Of a stretch of DNA of 64,000 nt, positions 9,852 to 21,682 are shown one piece after another (the first letter of the stretch is position 1; every line of letters starts with the position of its first letter). This DNA is from Rhodoblastus sp963736175 (GTDB lineage Bacteria; Pseudomonadota; Alphaproteobacteria; Rhizobiales; Beijerinckiaceae). The position numbers and the translations under genes were made by a program. The stretch spans positions 124,001-188,000 of the forward strand of contig CAVTNU010000014.1 of assembly GCA_963736175.1 (NCBI GenBank), written 5' to 3'. The notes below the pieces were generated by a model. That model had not been told where the DNA came from, ran no database searches, and saw only the letters and a list, made by a program, of their open reading frames with translations.

Positions 9852-10178
9852 ATGATGAAGCAAGCAAGCGTCTGGCTCGCGCCAGTATTTTTCCTGTGTT
9901 CGATCGCCGCGTCGATGACGCTGGCGCATGCGCAGCAAATGCCCGCCTCGCACGGACAGGCCTATCAGGGGTTTCGTCAGGAAATGCTGGCGGGCGGCTG
10001 GCGGCCGGACACAGGATTTGGGTTGAAGATCGCGACGGGCAAACCCTTGTATAAATATCCCGAAGTCGTTTGCGGCCCCAAACTCTGCCTGGCCAAATGG
10101 CGGGACCGCCAAGGCAAGCCGGCCACCGTCACGCTCGTTCGCGGCTATGACAGCGTCGACCACCGGCTGGCGGAATGA
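9852..10178 (+). CDS. Small exported protein of unknown function
   Basis: 108 residues if started at the first of two consecutive ATG codons, which has GGAGCGG just upstream. A clear signal peptide (hydrophobic WLAPVFFLCSIAASMTLA, cleavage after AHA) precedes about 80 periplasmic residues. Two Cys flank VVCGPKLCLAKW and could form a disulfide. I do not recognise the family. It is not obviously in an operon; lipB upstream is 147 bp away. Confidence 0.7.
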   Translation: MMKQASVWLAPVFFLCSIAASMTLAHAQQMPASHGQAYQGFRQEMLAGGWRPDTGFGLKIATGKPLYKYPEVVCGPKLCLAKWRDRQGKPATVTLVRGYDSVDHRLAE

Positions 10179-10226
10179 CAGGCTGAATCGGCCTCGCCCG
10201 GCGACGCCGCGCGCCGCGAACGAGCG

Positions 10227-11096
10227 TCAAACCGCCAGATTGTCGATCAGACGCGTCGCGCCCAATCGGGCCGCGGACAGCAGACGAATCGGCTCATCGC
10301 TCGGCGATACGACCGGCGCCAGGCTTTCGGCGTGGCGCGCCTCCAGATAATCGATGACGAAACCCGCCTGCCCGACCCGCCGACGCGCGGCGTCGACGGC
10401 CGCGGTAAGCGCGCCGCCAACCCGCACCGCCTGCGCGCATTCGCTCAAGGCCCTGTAGAGTTCGGGCGCAATCGCGCGTTGCTCGGCCGACAGGTAGACG
10501 TTGCGCGAAGACATGGCGAGGCCGTCGGCCTCCCGCATTGTCGCGACGCCGAGGATTTCCGTCGGAATATCGAGATCCCGCGCCATTCGGGCGATGACGG
10601 CGAGCTGCTGAAAGTCCTTTTCGCCGAACAGGGCGAAATCGGCCTGCGCCTGATTGAGCAGTTTGGCGACGACCGTCGCCACTCCGGCGAAATGCGTCGG
10701 GCGAAAGCGGTCCTCCAGCCCGGCCTGCGCCGGCCCGGCGAGGTTTACGGTGGTGGCGAAGCCGTCCGGGTACATGTCCTGCGCCGTCGGCGCGAAACAA
10801 GCGTCAGCGCCCGCTTGCGCCAATTTTTCTACGTCGGCGGCGAATGTGCGCGGATAGGCGCCGAAGTCCTCGCCGACGGCGAACTGGATCGGATTGACGA
10901 AGATCGAGACGACGACCCGCTGGGCCTTCTTCCGCGCCGCTTCGACCAAAGAGATATGGCCGGCGTGCAGCGCGCCCATTGTCGGAACCAGCGCGACGGT
11001 TTCGCCACGATCGCGCCATTGCTTCGTCGCCTCCCGCAAGGCCGAAACGGAACGCAGGATCGAAGCCGCGTGAGTTGTCGAAACGTCTTGAGTCAT
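10227..11096 (-). CDS. panC: Pantothenate synthetase
   Basis: 289 residues. The ATP-binding signature PTMGALHAGHISLV (about 39-52), SIFVNPIQF and the FGEKDFQQL and MSSRNVYLS motifs define PanC. It condenses pantoate and beta-alanine with ATP to make pantothenate, the coenzyme A precursor. It starts seven bases after the upstream gamma-glutamylcyclotransferase-like gene, so the two are co-transcribed. panB is not in the window. Confidence 0.97.
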   Translation of the reverse strand: MTQDVSTTHAASILRSVSALREATKQWRDRGETVALVPTMGALHAGHISLVEAARKKAQRVVVSIFVNPIQFAVGEDFGAYPRTFAADVEKLAQAGADACFAPTAQDMYPDGFATTVNLAGPAQAGLEDRFRPTHFAGVATVVAKLLNQAQADFALFGEKDFQQLAVIARMARDLDIPTEILGVATMREADGLAMSSRNVYLSAEQRAIAPELYRALSECAQAVRVGGALTAAVDAARRRVGQAGFVIDYLEARHAESLAPVVSPSDEPIRLLSAARLGATRLIDNLAV

Positions 11097-11103
11097 GGCT
11101 TTT

Positions 11104-11583
11104 CTAAAACAGGCGGGGGTTCTTGATGGCGCGGAATTTCGTTTGCGGTTCGGGATTTTCGCCCGCCAGCTTGCGCAGAGTCAAAATATACTCGTCCGGC
11201 AGACCGATGGCGCGCGCGCCGGCGATGATTTTGGCCATGTAGTCGGGCGGCGCCTTGCCGAGAACGGCGCCGGGACGCCCGATATAGACCAGCGCGCGCG
11301 CCGGCCCGGCGCCCTCGCGCAGCACCGGCTGGAAAATCTTGACATAGGCGCCTTTGGCTGTCGCCTCGTAACGATCGAGCGCGGCGATATCGGCGAAAGT
11401 CAGCTCCCACAGCGCTCCTTGCGCGGTTGCGGCAGGACCGCGGACCAAGGTGGCGAAACCGTCCGCCATCAGCTCGAAACGATGGCGCAGCAAGCGTGCG
11501 CGGCCAAGCAGGCGCGCCTTCGGACAACGCGCCGCCATGGCGTCAACGTCCATGTTTGAACCATAAGCGAAATACAGCGGCAT
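11104..11583 (-). CDS. Gamma-glutamylcyclotransferase-like protein
   Basis: 159 residues from the ATG at 11583, chosen because the family signature YFAYGSNMD then falls at residues 4-12; a longer frame to 11664 adds 27 unlike residues. The GGCT-like fold includes a DRYEA segment with the expected catalytic Glu. Such proteins form 5-oxoproline from gamma-glutamyl amines or act on related amides. It leads a two-gene operon with panC. Confidence 0.85.
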   Translation of the reverse strand: MPLYFAYGSNMDVDAMAARCPKARLLGRARLLRHRFELMADGFATLVRGPAATAQGALWELTFADIAALDRYEATAKGAYVKIFQPVLREGAGPARALVYIGRPGAVLGKAPPDYMAKIIAGARAIGLPDEYILTLRKLAGENPEPQTKFRAIKNPRLF

Positions 11584-11703
11584 TGTGCTGATCCGTTCCT
11601 CTCGCTCTTGATGTTTTCTTATTTGAATGTGAGGATTTGATCGGATGGCTAAGAACGGGCGCAAGGCCCGAACCTGTTAAAAAGCCGATCCGGGAGGAAA
11701 ACA

Positions 11704-12075
11704 ATGAAAATCGTCAATTGGGCGCTCGTCGCCCTGTTTTTTGGCGCGGGCGTGAGCTGCGCGATCGAGACCGCCGCCGCCAATGAGGCTGCCGGCAATT
11801 ATACCCGAAGCAATGGCGACAAGGTGCGTGTCTCTGTCAATGGCGGCAAGCTGTTCTGCAAGATCGTCGCCGGCAGTCAGCCGGGATTCGAGATGTGCCA
11901 CGGCATGGCCAAGACCGGCGCGGACACATGGGCGGGATCGAATATGAAACATCCGTCCATGCCCGGCATCATGACCTTCAACGGCACAGTGACGATCGCC
12001 GCCTCCGGTCTTTCGATCAAGGGCTGCGCCATCGGTCAGTCGATGTGCGACGCCGAGAGCTGGACCCGCGACTGA
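11704..12075 (+). CDS. DUF2147-like small exported protein
   Basis: 123 residues with a signal peptide (about 1-26). The mature part has the spaced Cys and Trp pattern of DUF2147-type proteins: GNYTRSNGDKVRV, LFCKIV, then C-terminal IKGCAIGQSMCDAESWTRD. Function of the family is not established. A strong GGGAGG site precedes the ATG. It is divergent from the panC operon. Confidence 0.75.
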   Translation: MKIVNWALVALFFGAGVSCAIETAAANEAAGNYTRSNGDKVRVSVNGGKLFCKIVAGSQPGFEMCHGMAKTGADTWAGSNMKHPSMPGIMTFNGTVTIAASGLSIKGCAIGQSMCDAESWTRD

Positions 12076-12143
12076 TTTTGCTGAATCCAAGCGCCTCCGT
12101 TGCGGTTTGCCCGCGGCGGGGGCGTCAAAGACTCGCCGCGGCT

Positions 12144-12998
12144 TCAGCCCTGCGCGGCCTCCGGCGTCGCGACGATCTGCGAAATGAACCAGTTGGCGTA
12201 CCAGCGCAAGAGCCAGGGGATGGTCAGCACCAGCATGCCGCCGAAAACCAGCGCCAGAACGCGCCAAAGGAGATCCCAGCCGGAGGCGACGAACTCGAAC
12301 CGGTGCGAACCGCGCGTCGAAGCGCAAATCCAGCGCAGCTGATATTTGGTGACCCAGGCCCAACCGACGATCGTCGCCAATGAAAGGACGATCAGGACGC
12401 TCCAGCCAAGATAGGGCAGGAAGCCGCCTTGAAAACGGACATGCGTTGCGCCGTCTTCGCTGCGCAGCGCCCGACTGAACCAGCCGATGAGCAGGAATTT
12501 GAAGAGCTGAACGGCGATCCAGGAGACGGCGAAAACCCAAAGGATAGCGTCCGCGTCGAAGACCAGTCGCGGCGCGATCTGCGCGATCGCCAAACCGACG
12601 AAGATGTACCAGCATTCGCCGACAGCGGTTTCGAGAAACAGCCGCCGGCCGTTCGGCAAAGCGATCTGCCGCGTTAGCCAGCCGTAGAACCATTTGCCGG
12701 CCCAAGGCGCCGGAACGATCAGGAGGACGCCAAAAACAAAAACCAGACCACGCCAGAACAGGCCCCAAACCGGCGCCGACGGCCGTAACGGGCCGCCGTC
12801 CGGCGCTCCAGCGGCCGAAGCTTGGAAAGCGGCGGCGAGCCCCGCCATCGACGCCGCCGGAACAGGCGCCTCGCCTTCGCGCCAGACGAGGCAATCGGGC
12901 GCGATCCGTCCGGATTTCGCCAAAGCGGCCAATTCGTCAAAGAATACCGGGCCGTTCTCGTCGCCGGAGCGACCTTTGTAAAAATAATTTTCCGCCAT
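12144..12998 (-). CDS. GYF_2-domain membrane protein (DUF898-like)
   Basis: 284 residues from the ATG at 12998. Residues about 1-55 (MAENYFYKGRSGDENGPVFF, then a segment with a conserved CLVWREGE) match the GYF_2/DUF4339 domain. The rest holds about six hydrophobic segments arranged as two similar halves, each with a WF(Y)xW or RWYANWFISQ-type repeat, resembling DUF898 proteins. An inner-membrane role is inferred; nothing more specific can be said. It is separated from the upstream pccA by that gene's terminator. Confidence 0.75.
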   Translation of the reverse strand: MAENYFYKGRSGDENGPVFFDELAALAKSGRIAPDCLVWREGEAPVPAASMAGLAAAFQASAAGAPDGGPLRPSAPVWGLFWRGLVFVFGVLLIVPAPWAGKWFYGWLTRQIALPNGRRLFLETAVGECWYIFVGLAIAQIAPRLVFDADAILWVFAVSWIAVQLFKFLLIGWFSRALRSEDGATHVRFQGGFLPYLGWSVLIVLSLATIVGWAWVTKYQLRWICASTRGSHRFEFVASGWDLLWRVLALVFGGMLVLTIPWLLRWYANWFISQIVATPEAAQG

Positions 12999-13099
12999 CG
13001 GATTGGTCCTGAAATTAAAAAAATGCGGCTTCGACGCCAAATTCGCCCGCGAAGTTGAAGAGGTGATGACGCCGGGCGCCCAATTTGCGGCCGCGCAAA

Positions 13100-13131
13100 A
13101 GAAAACGCCAGCCCCCGTGAGGGCTGGCGGC
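13100..13131 (-). terminator. Terminator of pccA
   Basis: Minus-strand arms CGCCAGCCC and GGGCTGGCG around a short loop, followed by TTTTCTTTT. Confidence 0.85.
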
Positions 13132-13155
13132 AAAATCCCGTCCTGAAATAGGACC

Positions 13156-15162
<2,007 letters not shown>

Positions 15163-15370
15163 TTTCGGCCCCGGATCGGACAGCGCCCGCATACGGCGGG
15201 ACTTTCGGCAAGGGATGGGTCGGGCGCCCTTGTAGGAGAGCCTGACCCGCTCGTCCAGCCGCCCAAAGGACGGAAGCGCGAAAAAGAGCGATTTATCGTC
15301 AGCGATCCCAATTCATTCGCCACCGGCCGACGGCCGATCGTGTCATTGGATGGCTTCGTGGGGCCCGACG

Positions 15371-15850
15371 TCAACCCGCCGGGCGATCGAAACGCGTCAA
15401 AATCTCCATGACGCCGGGGACCGAAGCGGCGCGCGCCTTGACCGCCGCCAGGAACCAAACCGGCGGACGTTGGGCCTCAGCCAGAACATTGACCAGGATG
15501 GCGAACGCCGCCACTGTCCGGCACGCGTCGGTCTCGGCCAGCAGCCATTCGGCTTGGGCCGCGTCGACGACGCCGGTCGGACGCGATTGCCAGACGACGT
15601 GATCGGTAATGGATTCGATGAAGAATTCCGTCCACTCGGGACACTTGCCGACGTTGGCGCGCTCCAACGCGAAAAGCGCGGCGGCTTCCTCGCGCGTCAC
15701 GGCGCTGTCGTCGAAAACCTCGCGCCGCAGCGACAGCACGTCCTCGCGGGTCAATGCGCGGCCCCGACGTTTCAAAGCCACGACGGCGGCGCGGCGTCGA
15801 TCCAGTTCATCGAACGCCAGACTGTAATATACGCTGACCGCCTGTCCCAA
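15371..15850 (-). CDS. Conserved hypothetical protein of alphaproteobacteria
   Basis: About 159 residues from a TTG at 15850, chosen because GGGAG lies nine bases upstream; a second TTG at 15910 would extend it by 20 residues. The sequence has conserved blocks LTREDVLSLRREVFDD, REEAAALFALE, and CPEWTEFFIESITDHVV. I know such proteins as uncharacterised; no enzymatic motif is visible. It lies alone between pccA and the GGDEF-EAL gene, all on the minus strand. Confidence 0.65.
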   Translation of the reverse strand: MGQAVSVYYSLAFDELDRRRAAVVALKRRGRALTREDVLSLRREVFDDSAVTREEAAALFALERANVGKCPEWTEFFIESITDHVVWQSRPTGVVDAAQAEWLLAETDACRTVAAFAILVNVLAEAQRPPVWFLAAVKARAASVPGVMEILTRFDRPAG

Positions 15851-15984
15851 TCCGCATGCTCCCGATCTTCGGAAAGCAGATTGAACCCTCGCGGTTTGCG
15901 AAAACCTCAACGAGCAAGGTGAACGCTTAGCAAGGTTAAGGGATTGCCATCATTTCCGGTTCGCCGGCGACCAGATCCGAGAGG

Positions 15985-17952
15985 TCAGCCGGCCTGACGC
16001 GAGGCCAAGACGCGGCGCGAGGCGATCTGATGCGCCTCGACGAAGCCCTTGACGTCGGCTTGCGGAAGCGGGCGACTGAACAGATAGCCCTGAACATAGG
16101 TGCAGCCGTATCCTTTGAGCTCGGCGTATTGCTCCTGCGTTTCGACGCCTTCGGTGACGCAGCCCAACTGGAGGTTGGCACACAGGCCGATCAACGTCTT
16201 GACGATATTGCGCGCGACGGGATTTCCCGCCATTTCCACGACAAAGCTGCGGTCGATCTTGATCTTGTCGAGCGGCAGACGATGCACGTAGGAGAGGCTC
16301 GAATATCCGGTGCCGAAATCGTCGAGCGCGATTTTCGCGCCGGTCTGCTTGAACAGCTGAATCGAATGCAGCGCTTGTTCGAAATCCGTCATCAGCGCGG
16401 TTTCCGTGACTTCGAGATCGATGCGCTTCGGGTCAACCTTGCTGGACTCGATGATGGCGATGATCTGCAACGCCGCATGCGGCGAGATGATATCGCGGGT
16501 CGACAGATTGAACGACAGACCGATATGTTCCGGCCAGTTCTCCGCCTCTTTAAGCGCCTTGCGCAACAATGTCCGCGTCACGGCGTATATTATGTCGGAA
16601 CGCTCGGCGACAGCGATGAATAAATCCGGGCTCACCATGCCCATATCCGGACTGTTCCAGCGCGCCAGCGCCTCGAAGGAGGCGATCGTGTTGTCGGCGA
16701 CGTTGAACAGCGGCTGATAATGCACGGACAATTCATTTTCTAGGTCGGCCTTGCGCAAAGCCTGCTCGATCATGGCGAGACGGCGCATCTTGCTTTCATG
16801 CTCGGGCGAGAACATCGAAGTCTCGCCGCGTTTGTTTTGTTTGGCGAAATAAAGCGCGTAGTCGGCGCGCTCGTAAAGCTGCTGGACTTCCGTGCCGCCT
16901 TCGGGAAAGGCGATGCAGCCGATCGACGCCGAAATCGTCGCGATCACGTCCTCGAATTCGAACGGCGCTTTGAGCGCGGCGCAAACGCGCGCGCCGAATT
17001 CATGAATGGCTTCCTCGCAGACTTCGCCCTGGAAAATGAGGCCGAACTCGTCGCCGCCCAGACGCGCGAAGAACGCATCCTTGTCAGCGAAGGTTTCGAT
17101 GCGTCGGGCGCATTCGACCAGCACGCGATCGCCAACGACATGGCCGTAAAGATCATTAACCGGCTTGAACCCGTCAAGATCGATCAGGCCGACGACAAAA
17201 CGCTCCTTGCCGCTGTCGCGTTGGACCAAACGTTCGAGGCGCGCGAAGAACTCCCGGCGATTGGGCAAGCCGGTCAGATTGTCGGTATTGGCCAGGGCCG
17301 AATTGATCGCCGACAGTCGCTCCGTTTCCGCCTGAGCCTGGACCAGGTCGGCGAAACCGCGCGCCGATTCGTCGATCAGATACAACATGCCGATCGAGGC
17401 GAGCAGCAGATTGAGGCCGATGGCCGCCGCCGTCATTTCGCCGGTCATGAACAGAAACAGCGAGAACGCCGGAAACGTCACGCCGCCCAGCAACAAAGCC
17501 GCCAGGGGCAAATGCGTCATGCAGAAAACTGCGCCGATGACCGTCGTCGCCATCGCGAAAATGATCTGGCCGTGTAGTTGCGCGTCGCCATAGCCGTAGA
17601 GCACGACGGACCAGGTCAGGAAAGAAGCGCCGAAAAGGGCCAACAGCGTCGTGCTGACGGCCAATTGGCGCCCCGCTTTGTTCGGATCGATTTCGCCATG
17701 CCGGCGAACGGCCCAGGAAGGAAGACGCCAGAGCCCGCAAAGAATAATCAGCGCCGGCTCGCTCAACACGACGGCCCAAGGCGCCTTGTCGAAGTGCGTA
17801 TAGGCCAAAATCGTCGAATTGATGCAAAGCAGCGCGTAGAGAAACGGCATATGCGCCGCCAGAGAGCGTATCTGCGCGACCTGAAGCGCTTGATCGACGC
17901 CTTGGCCTTTCGGAGCTGGGTTTTTTGAATTCAAATCGCGCACAGCATCCAT
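15985..17952 (-). CDS. Membrane GGDEF-EAL protein (c-di-GMP cyclase/phosphodiesterase)
   Basis: 655 residues from the ATG at 17952 with AGGA eight bases upstream; a GTG at 17973 is possible. The N-terminus has about five to six membrane segments (35-195) without a recognisable sensor domain. The GGDEF motif is intact at about 299-303 and the EAL motif is intact (EALARW, about 427-432) with DDFGTGYSSL downstream. The RxxD inhibitory site expected before GGDEF is absent (KDAFFARL). Both activities are therefore possible; the net direction on c-di-GMP is unknown. It appears monocistronic. Confidence 0.92.
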   Translation of the reverse strand: MDAVRDLNSKNPAPKGQGVDQALQVAQIRSLAAHMPFLYALLCINSTILAYTHFDKAPWAVVLSEPALIILCGLWRLPSWAVRRHGEIDPNKAGRQLAVSTTLLALFGASFLTWSVVLYGYGDAQLHGQIIFAMATTVIGAVFCMTHLPLAALLLGGVTFPAFSLFLFMTGEMTAAAIGLNLLLASIGMLYLIDESARGFADLVQAQAETERLSAINSALANTDNLTGLPNRREFFARLERLVQRDSGKERFVVGLIDLDGFKPVNDLYGHVVGDRVLVECARRIETFADKDAFFARLGGDEFGLIFQGEVCEEAIHEFGARVCAALKAPFEFEDVIATISASIGCIAFPEGGTEVQQLYERADYALYFAKQNKRGETSMFSPEHESKMRRLAMIEQALRKADLENELSVHYQPLFNVADNTIASFEALARWNSPDMGMVSPDLFIAVAERSDIIYAVTRTLLRKALKEAENWPEHIGLSFNLSTRDIISPHAALQIIAIIESSKVDPKRIDLEVTETALMTDFEQALHSIQLFKQTGAKIALDDFGTGYSSLSYVHRLPLDKIKIDRSFVVEMAGNPVARNIVKTLIGLCANLQLGCVTEGVETQEQYAELKGYGCTYVQGYLFSRPLPQADVKGFVEAHQIASRRVLASRQAG

Positions 17953-18154
17953 TATGGCAATCCTAAACGACACAACGCCGCATCGAAAATTAGCGGCAAC
18001 GCGTTTAAAATCCGCTAACGGATTGATGTTGTTGTTTTTGCGATACTATCGCGTCATGCGCCTCAATGGCGAGGACGATGATCGGCGAAGGATTCGCCGC
18101 GCCGCCCATTGCGGCTTTAAACGACGACGAATGCTGTCTGGAGAAAATTTCCGA

Positions 18155-18230
<76 letters not shown>

Positions 18231-18549
18231 ATCGGACCGATCCGGACCAGTATGGCCCGGAGGAGAGCGGCGGTTTAACAAAGCCGCCCTGCCCTGTCCA
18301 GCCGCAAGAGCGATTTTTCTTCGCCGAATTCGCGCCTACGGCCGCATTTTCTTCGCGCGCGCCGCGTTCAATCCAAAAAAAAAGGTCTCGGTTCGATCCG
18401 GGTCGGCGAAGGTCGGCCCGGCCTCAACCGCCAAAAACTGCCTGCGCTCCAGGCAGAATGCATATAGATTAATCAGCGAGCGGCCGGACAACGCGACCGA
18501 GCTTTCGCCAAGGGAACGGGAAACGAAGACACATTGGAAGACAAAGGAG
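18231..18549. other. Intergenic region upstream of tRNA-Lys and HPP gene
   Basis: 319 bp between divergent tRNA-Lys and the HPP-CBS gene. It has a run of nine A near 18375-18383 and GC-rich sequence otherwise. No ORF with a ribosome binding site or conserved look is visible. Confidence 0.5.
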
Positions 18550-19635
18550 TTGTCGCGCGCTGGCGCCGCCAAATCAGACGATATACGCCAGAGACTCGCC
18601 GGTTGGACGCCGCGCGACCGTATCGTCGCTAGCGTCGGCGCGACGCTGGCCATCGGCGTCGCCGGATTTCTTTCCTGGCTCGTAACCCCGCAATCTCCCT
18701 TCTTGCCTTTGATCGTCGCGCCGATTGGCGCTTCGGCGGTGCTGCTGTTCGCGGTTCCGGCGAGTCCGCTTGCCCAACCCTGGGCGGTCGTTGGCGGCAA
18801 TGTCCTTTCCGCTCTGGTCGGCATCGCCGTCGGGCGGATCGTCAGCGAGCCATTCCTGGCCTGCGGCGTTGCGGTGGGCCTCGCCATCGCGGCGATGACC
18901 CTAGCGCGCTGTTTGCATCCGCCGGGCGGCGCCGCCGCCCTGCTGACCGTTCTGGCGACGCATCAGCCGCAATCGCTGCCGTTTCAATTCGCGCTCGACC
19001 CCGTCGGGCTGAACTCGTGCCTCATGGTCGCATGCGCGTGGCTGTTTCACCGCTTCAGCGGCCATGCCTATCCGCACCGAGCGACCGCGGCGCCAATCGA
19101 CGCGCGCGCAACGGCGAATTCCGGGTCTGAACTGCGCGCCGGCTTCGAAGACGAAGACCTCGACGCCGCGCTCAGGGATATGCACGAATCGTTTGACGTC
19201 GACCGCGAGGATTTGAAGAGACTGTTGCAGACAGTTCAATTGCACGCCTTGGCGCGCCGACGCGGACGCCTGTCCTGCGCCGACATCATGTCCCGCAACG
19301 TCGTTTCCATCGATCAGAACGCTACGGGCGCGACAGCGCGTGAAACCCTGCGCGAGCGGGGTCTGCGCGTCCTGCCGGTGGTCAATCGCGTCGGCGTCCT
19401 GGTCGGCATGGTCGACTTGCGCGACCTGGCCGACGACCAGGCGCTGATCGCCGCCGTGATGAAAAAAGCTGTCGCCGCCGGGCCGAACGATCCAGCTCTC
19501 GAACTCGTCGCGCGCCTGTCGGACGGCCATTCGCACGCCGCGGCGGTCGTCGATAATGATTGGCGCGTGATCGGACTGATCACGCAAACGGATCTGCTCG
19601 CCGCGACGATGCAGCCGCCATCCGCCAAAGGGTAA
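18550..19635 (+). CDS. HPP family membrane protein with C-terminal CBS pair
   Basis: 361 residues. Residues about 20-165 form four membrane segments with the family signature HPPGGAAALL (near 122-131). Residues about 235-355 form two CBS motifs (SCADIMSRNVVSIDQNA and the later SHAAAVVDNDWRVIGLITQTDL). HPP proteins include nitrite transporters of cyanobacteria and plastids; CBS pairs commonly sense adenine nucleotides. The only usable start is TTG at 18550, with GGAAG nine bases upstream and an unhelpful AAGGAG abutting it, so the start is uncertain. Confidence 0.82.
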   Translation: MSRAGAAKSDDIRQRLAGWTPRDRIVASVGATLAIGVAGFLSWLVTPQSPFLPLIVAPIGASAVLLFAVPASPLAQPWAVVGGNVLSALVGIAVGRIVSEPFLACGVAVGLAIAAMTLARCLHPPGGAAALLTVLATHQPQSLPFQFALDPVGLNSCLMVACAWLFHRFSGHAYPHRATAAPIDARATANSGSELRAGFEDEDLDAALRDMHESFDVDREDLKRLLQTVQLHALARRRGRLSCADIMSRNVVSIDQNATGATARETLRERGLRVLPVVNRVGVLVGMVDLRDLADDQALIAAVMKKAVAAGPNDPALELVARLSDGHSHAAAVVDNDWRVIGLITQTDLLAATMQPPSAKG

Positions 19636-19663
19636 GAGTGCGCGCCCCGAGCGGCGCGAAAAA

Positions 19664-19700
19664 GAAAGAAAAAGGCGCGCCGCCGCGACAGCGCGCCCTT
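19664..19700 (-). terminator. Terminator of leuA
   Basis: Minus-strand arms AAGGGCGCGC and GCGCGCCTTT (one mismatch) with T-rich tail, six bases after the leuA stop reconstructed at 19706. Confidence 0.65.
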
Positions 19701-19705
19701 GATCG

Positions 19706-21299
<1,594 letters not shown>

Positions 21300-21319
21300 G
21301 GGATATTCCTAGGATTTTG

Positions 21320-21410
21320 AACGCCCCGGAGCAAGTCGAACGGGGCCGGAAATCGGCTGAAAGGCATCCCCTGAGCGCCCAGGCGCAAGCGCCCGGCCGG
21401 CTCTCAGGGG
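21320..21410 (-). promoter_or_regulatory. leuA leader: candidate leucine attenuator
   Basis: Downstream of four tandem leucine codons in the leader peptide the RNA can fold into a long hairpin (arms CCCCTGAG/CTCAGGGG, 21368-21410) whose first arm holds the leader stop codon. A second hairpin (GCCCCG/CGGGGC, 21323-21346) lies just before the leuA ribosome binding site. The layout fits ribosome-mediated attenuation. Neither hairpin has a classic U run, so whether control is at termination or at translation is open. Confidence 0.6.
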
Positions 21411-21526
21411 CGAATAAGGAGAAGAAGTTCGGCGAACAGGCGCGCGGACGCGCGCGAGGCGTTACGCCCTGCGTCGGTCGTCCGGATCTGGTAAGCGTCA
21501 AAGGACACTATGCGGCTCGCCTTCAT
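21404..21526 (-). CDS. leuA leader peptide with four consecutive Leu codons
   Basis: A 40-codon frame ending FAELLLLIRP just before the attenuator hairpins and 104 bp before leuA. The regulatory codons are CTT CTT CTC CTT (21427-21416). The start is uncertain: ATG at 21526 or GTG at 21508. In other bacteria such peptides make the ribosome stall when charged tRNA-Leu is scarce and thereby permit leu gene expression. The position, strand and leucine run fit this role; it is inferred, not proven. Confidence 0.6.
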   Translation of the reverse strand: MKASRIVSFDAYQIRTTDAGRNASRASARLFAELLLLIRP

Positions 21527-21548
21527 TGGCCCATCTGGCCAGAGAGTT

Positions 21549-21577
21549 CTTAATAACCGATTTGCGGGCCGGCGCGC
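21549..21577 (-). promoter_or_regulatory. Possible promoter of the leu leader
   Basis: On the minus strand TTGCGC and TTATTA are separated by 17 bases and end 22 bp before the leader ATG. The match to the sigma-70 consensus is moderate. Confidence 0.3.
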
Positions 21578-21682
21578 AAGAGAAGGCTTCATATCCCCAA
21601 CCAGCCGGCGCGCCGAGCGGCAAAAATATCGGGGTCCGAAAACCGCTAGACGAGACGCCGTGAAGAATCCCATTCTGGCGCG

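Noticed and set aside
12144..13133. Longer start for the GYF_2 protein
   Set aside because: The added 45 residues are not family-like and overlap the pccA terminator; ATG at 12998 begins the GYF_2 domain.
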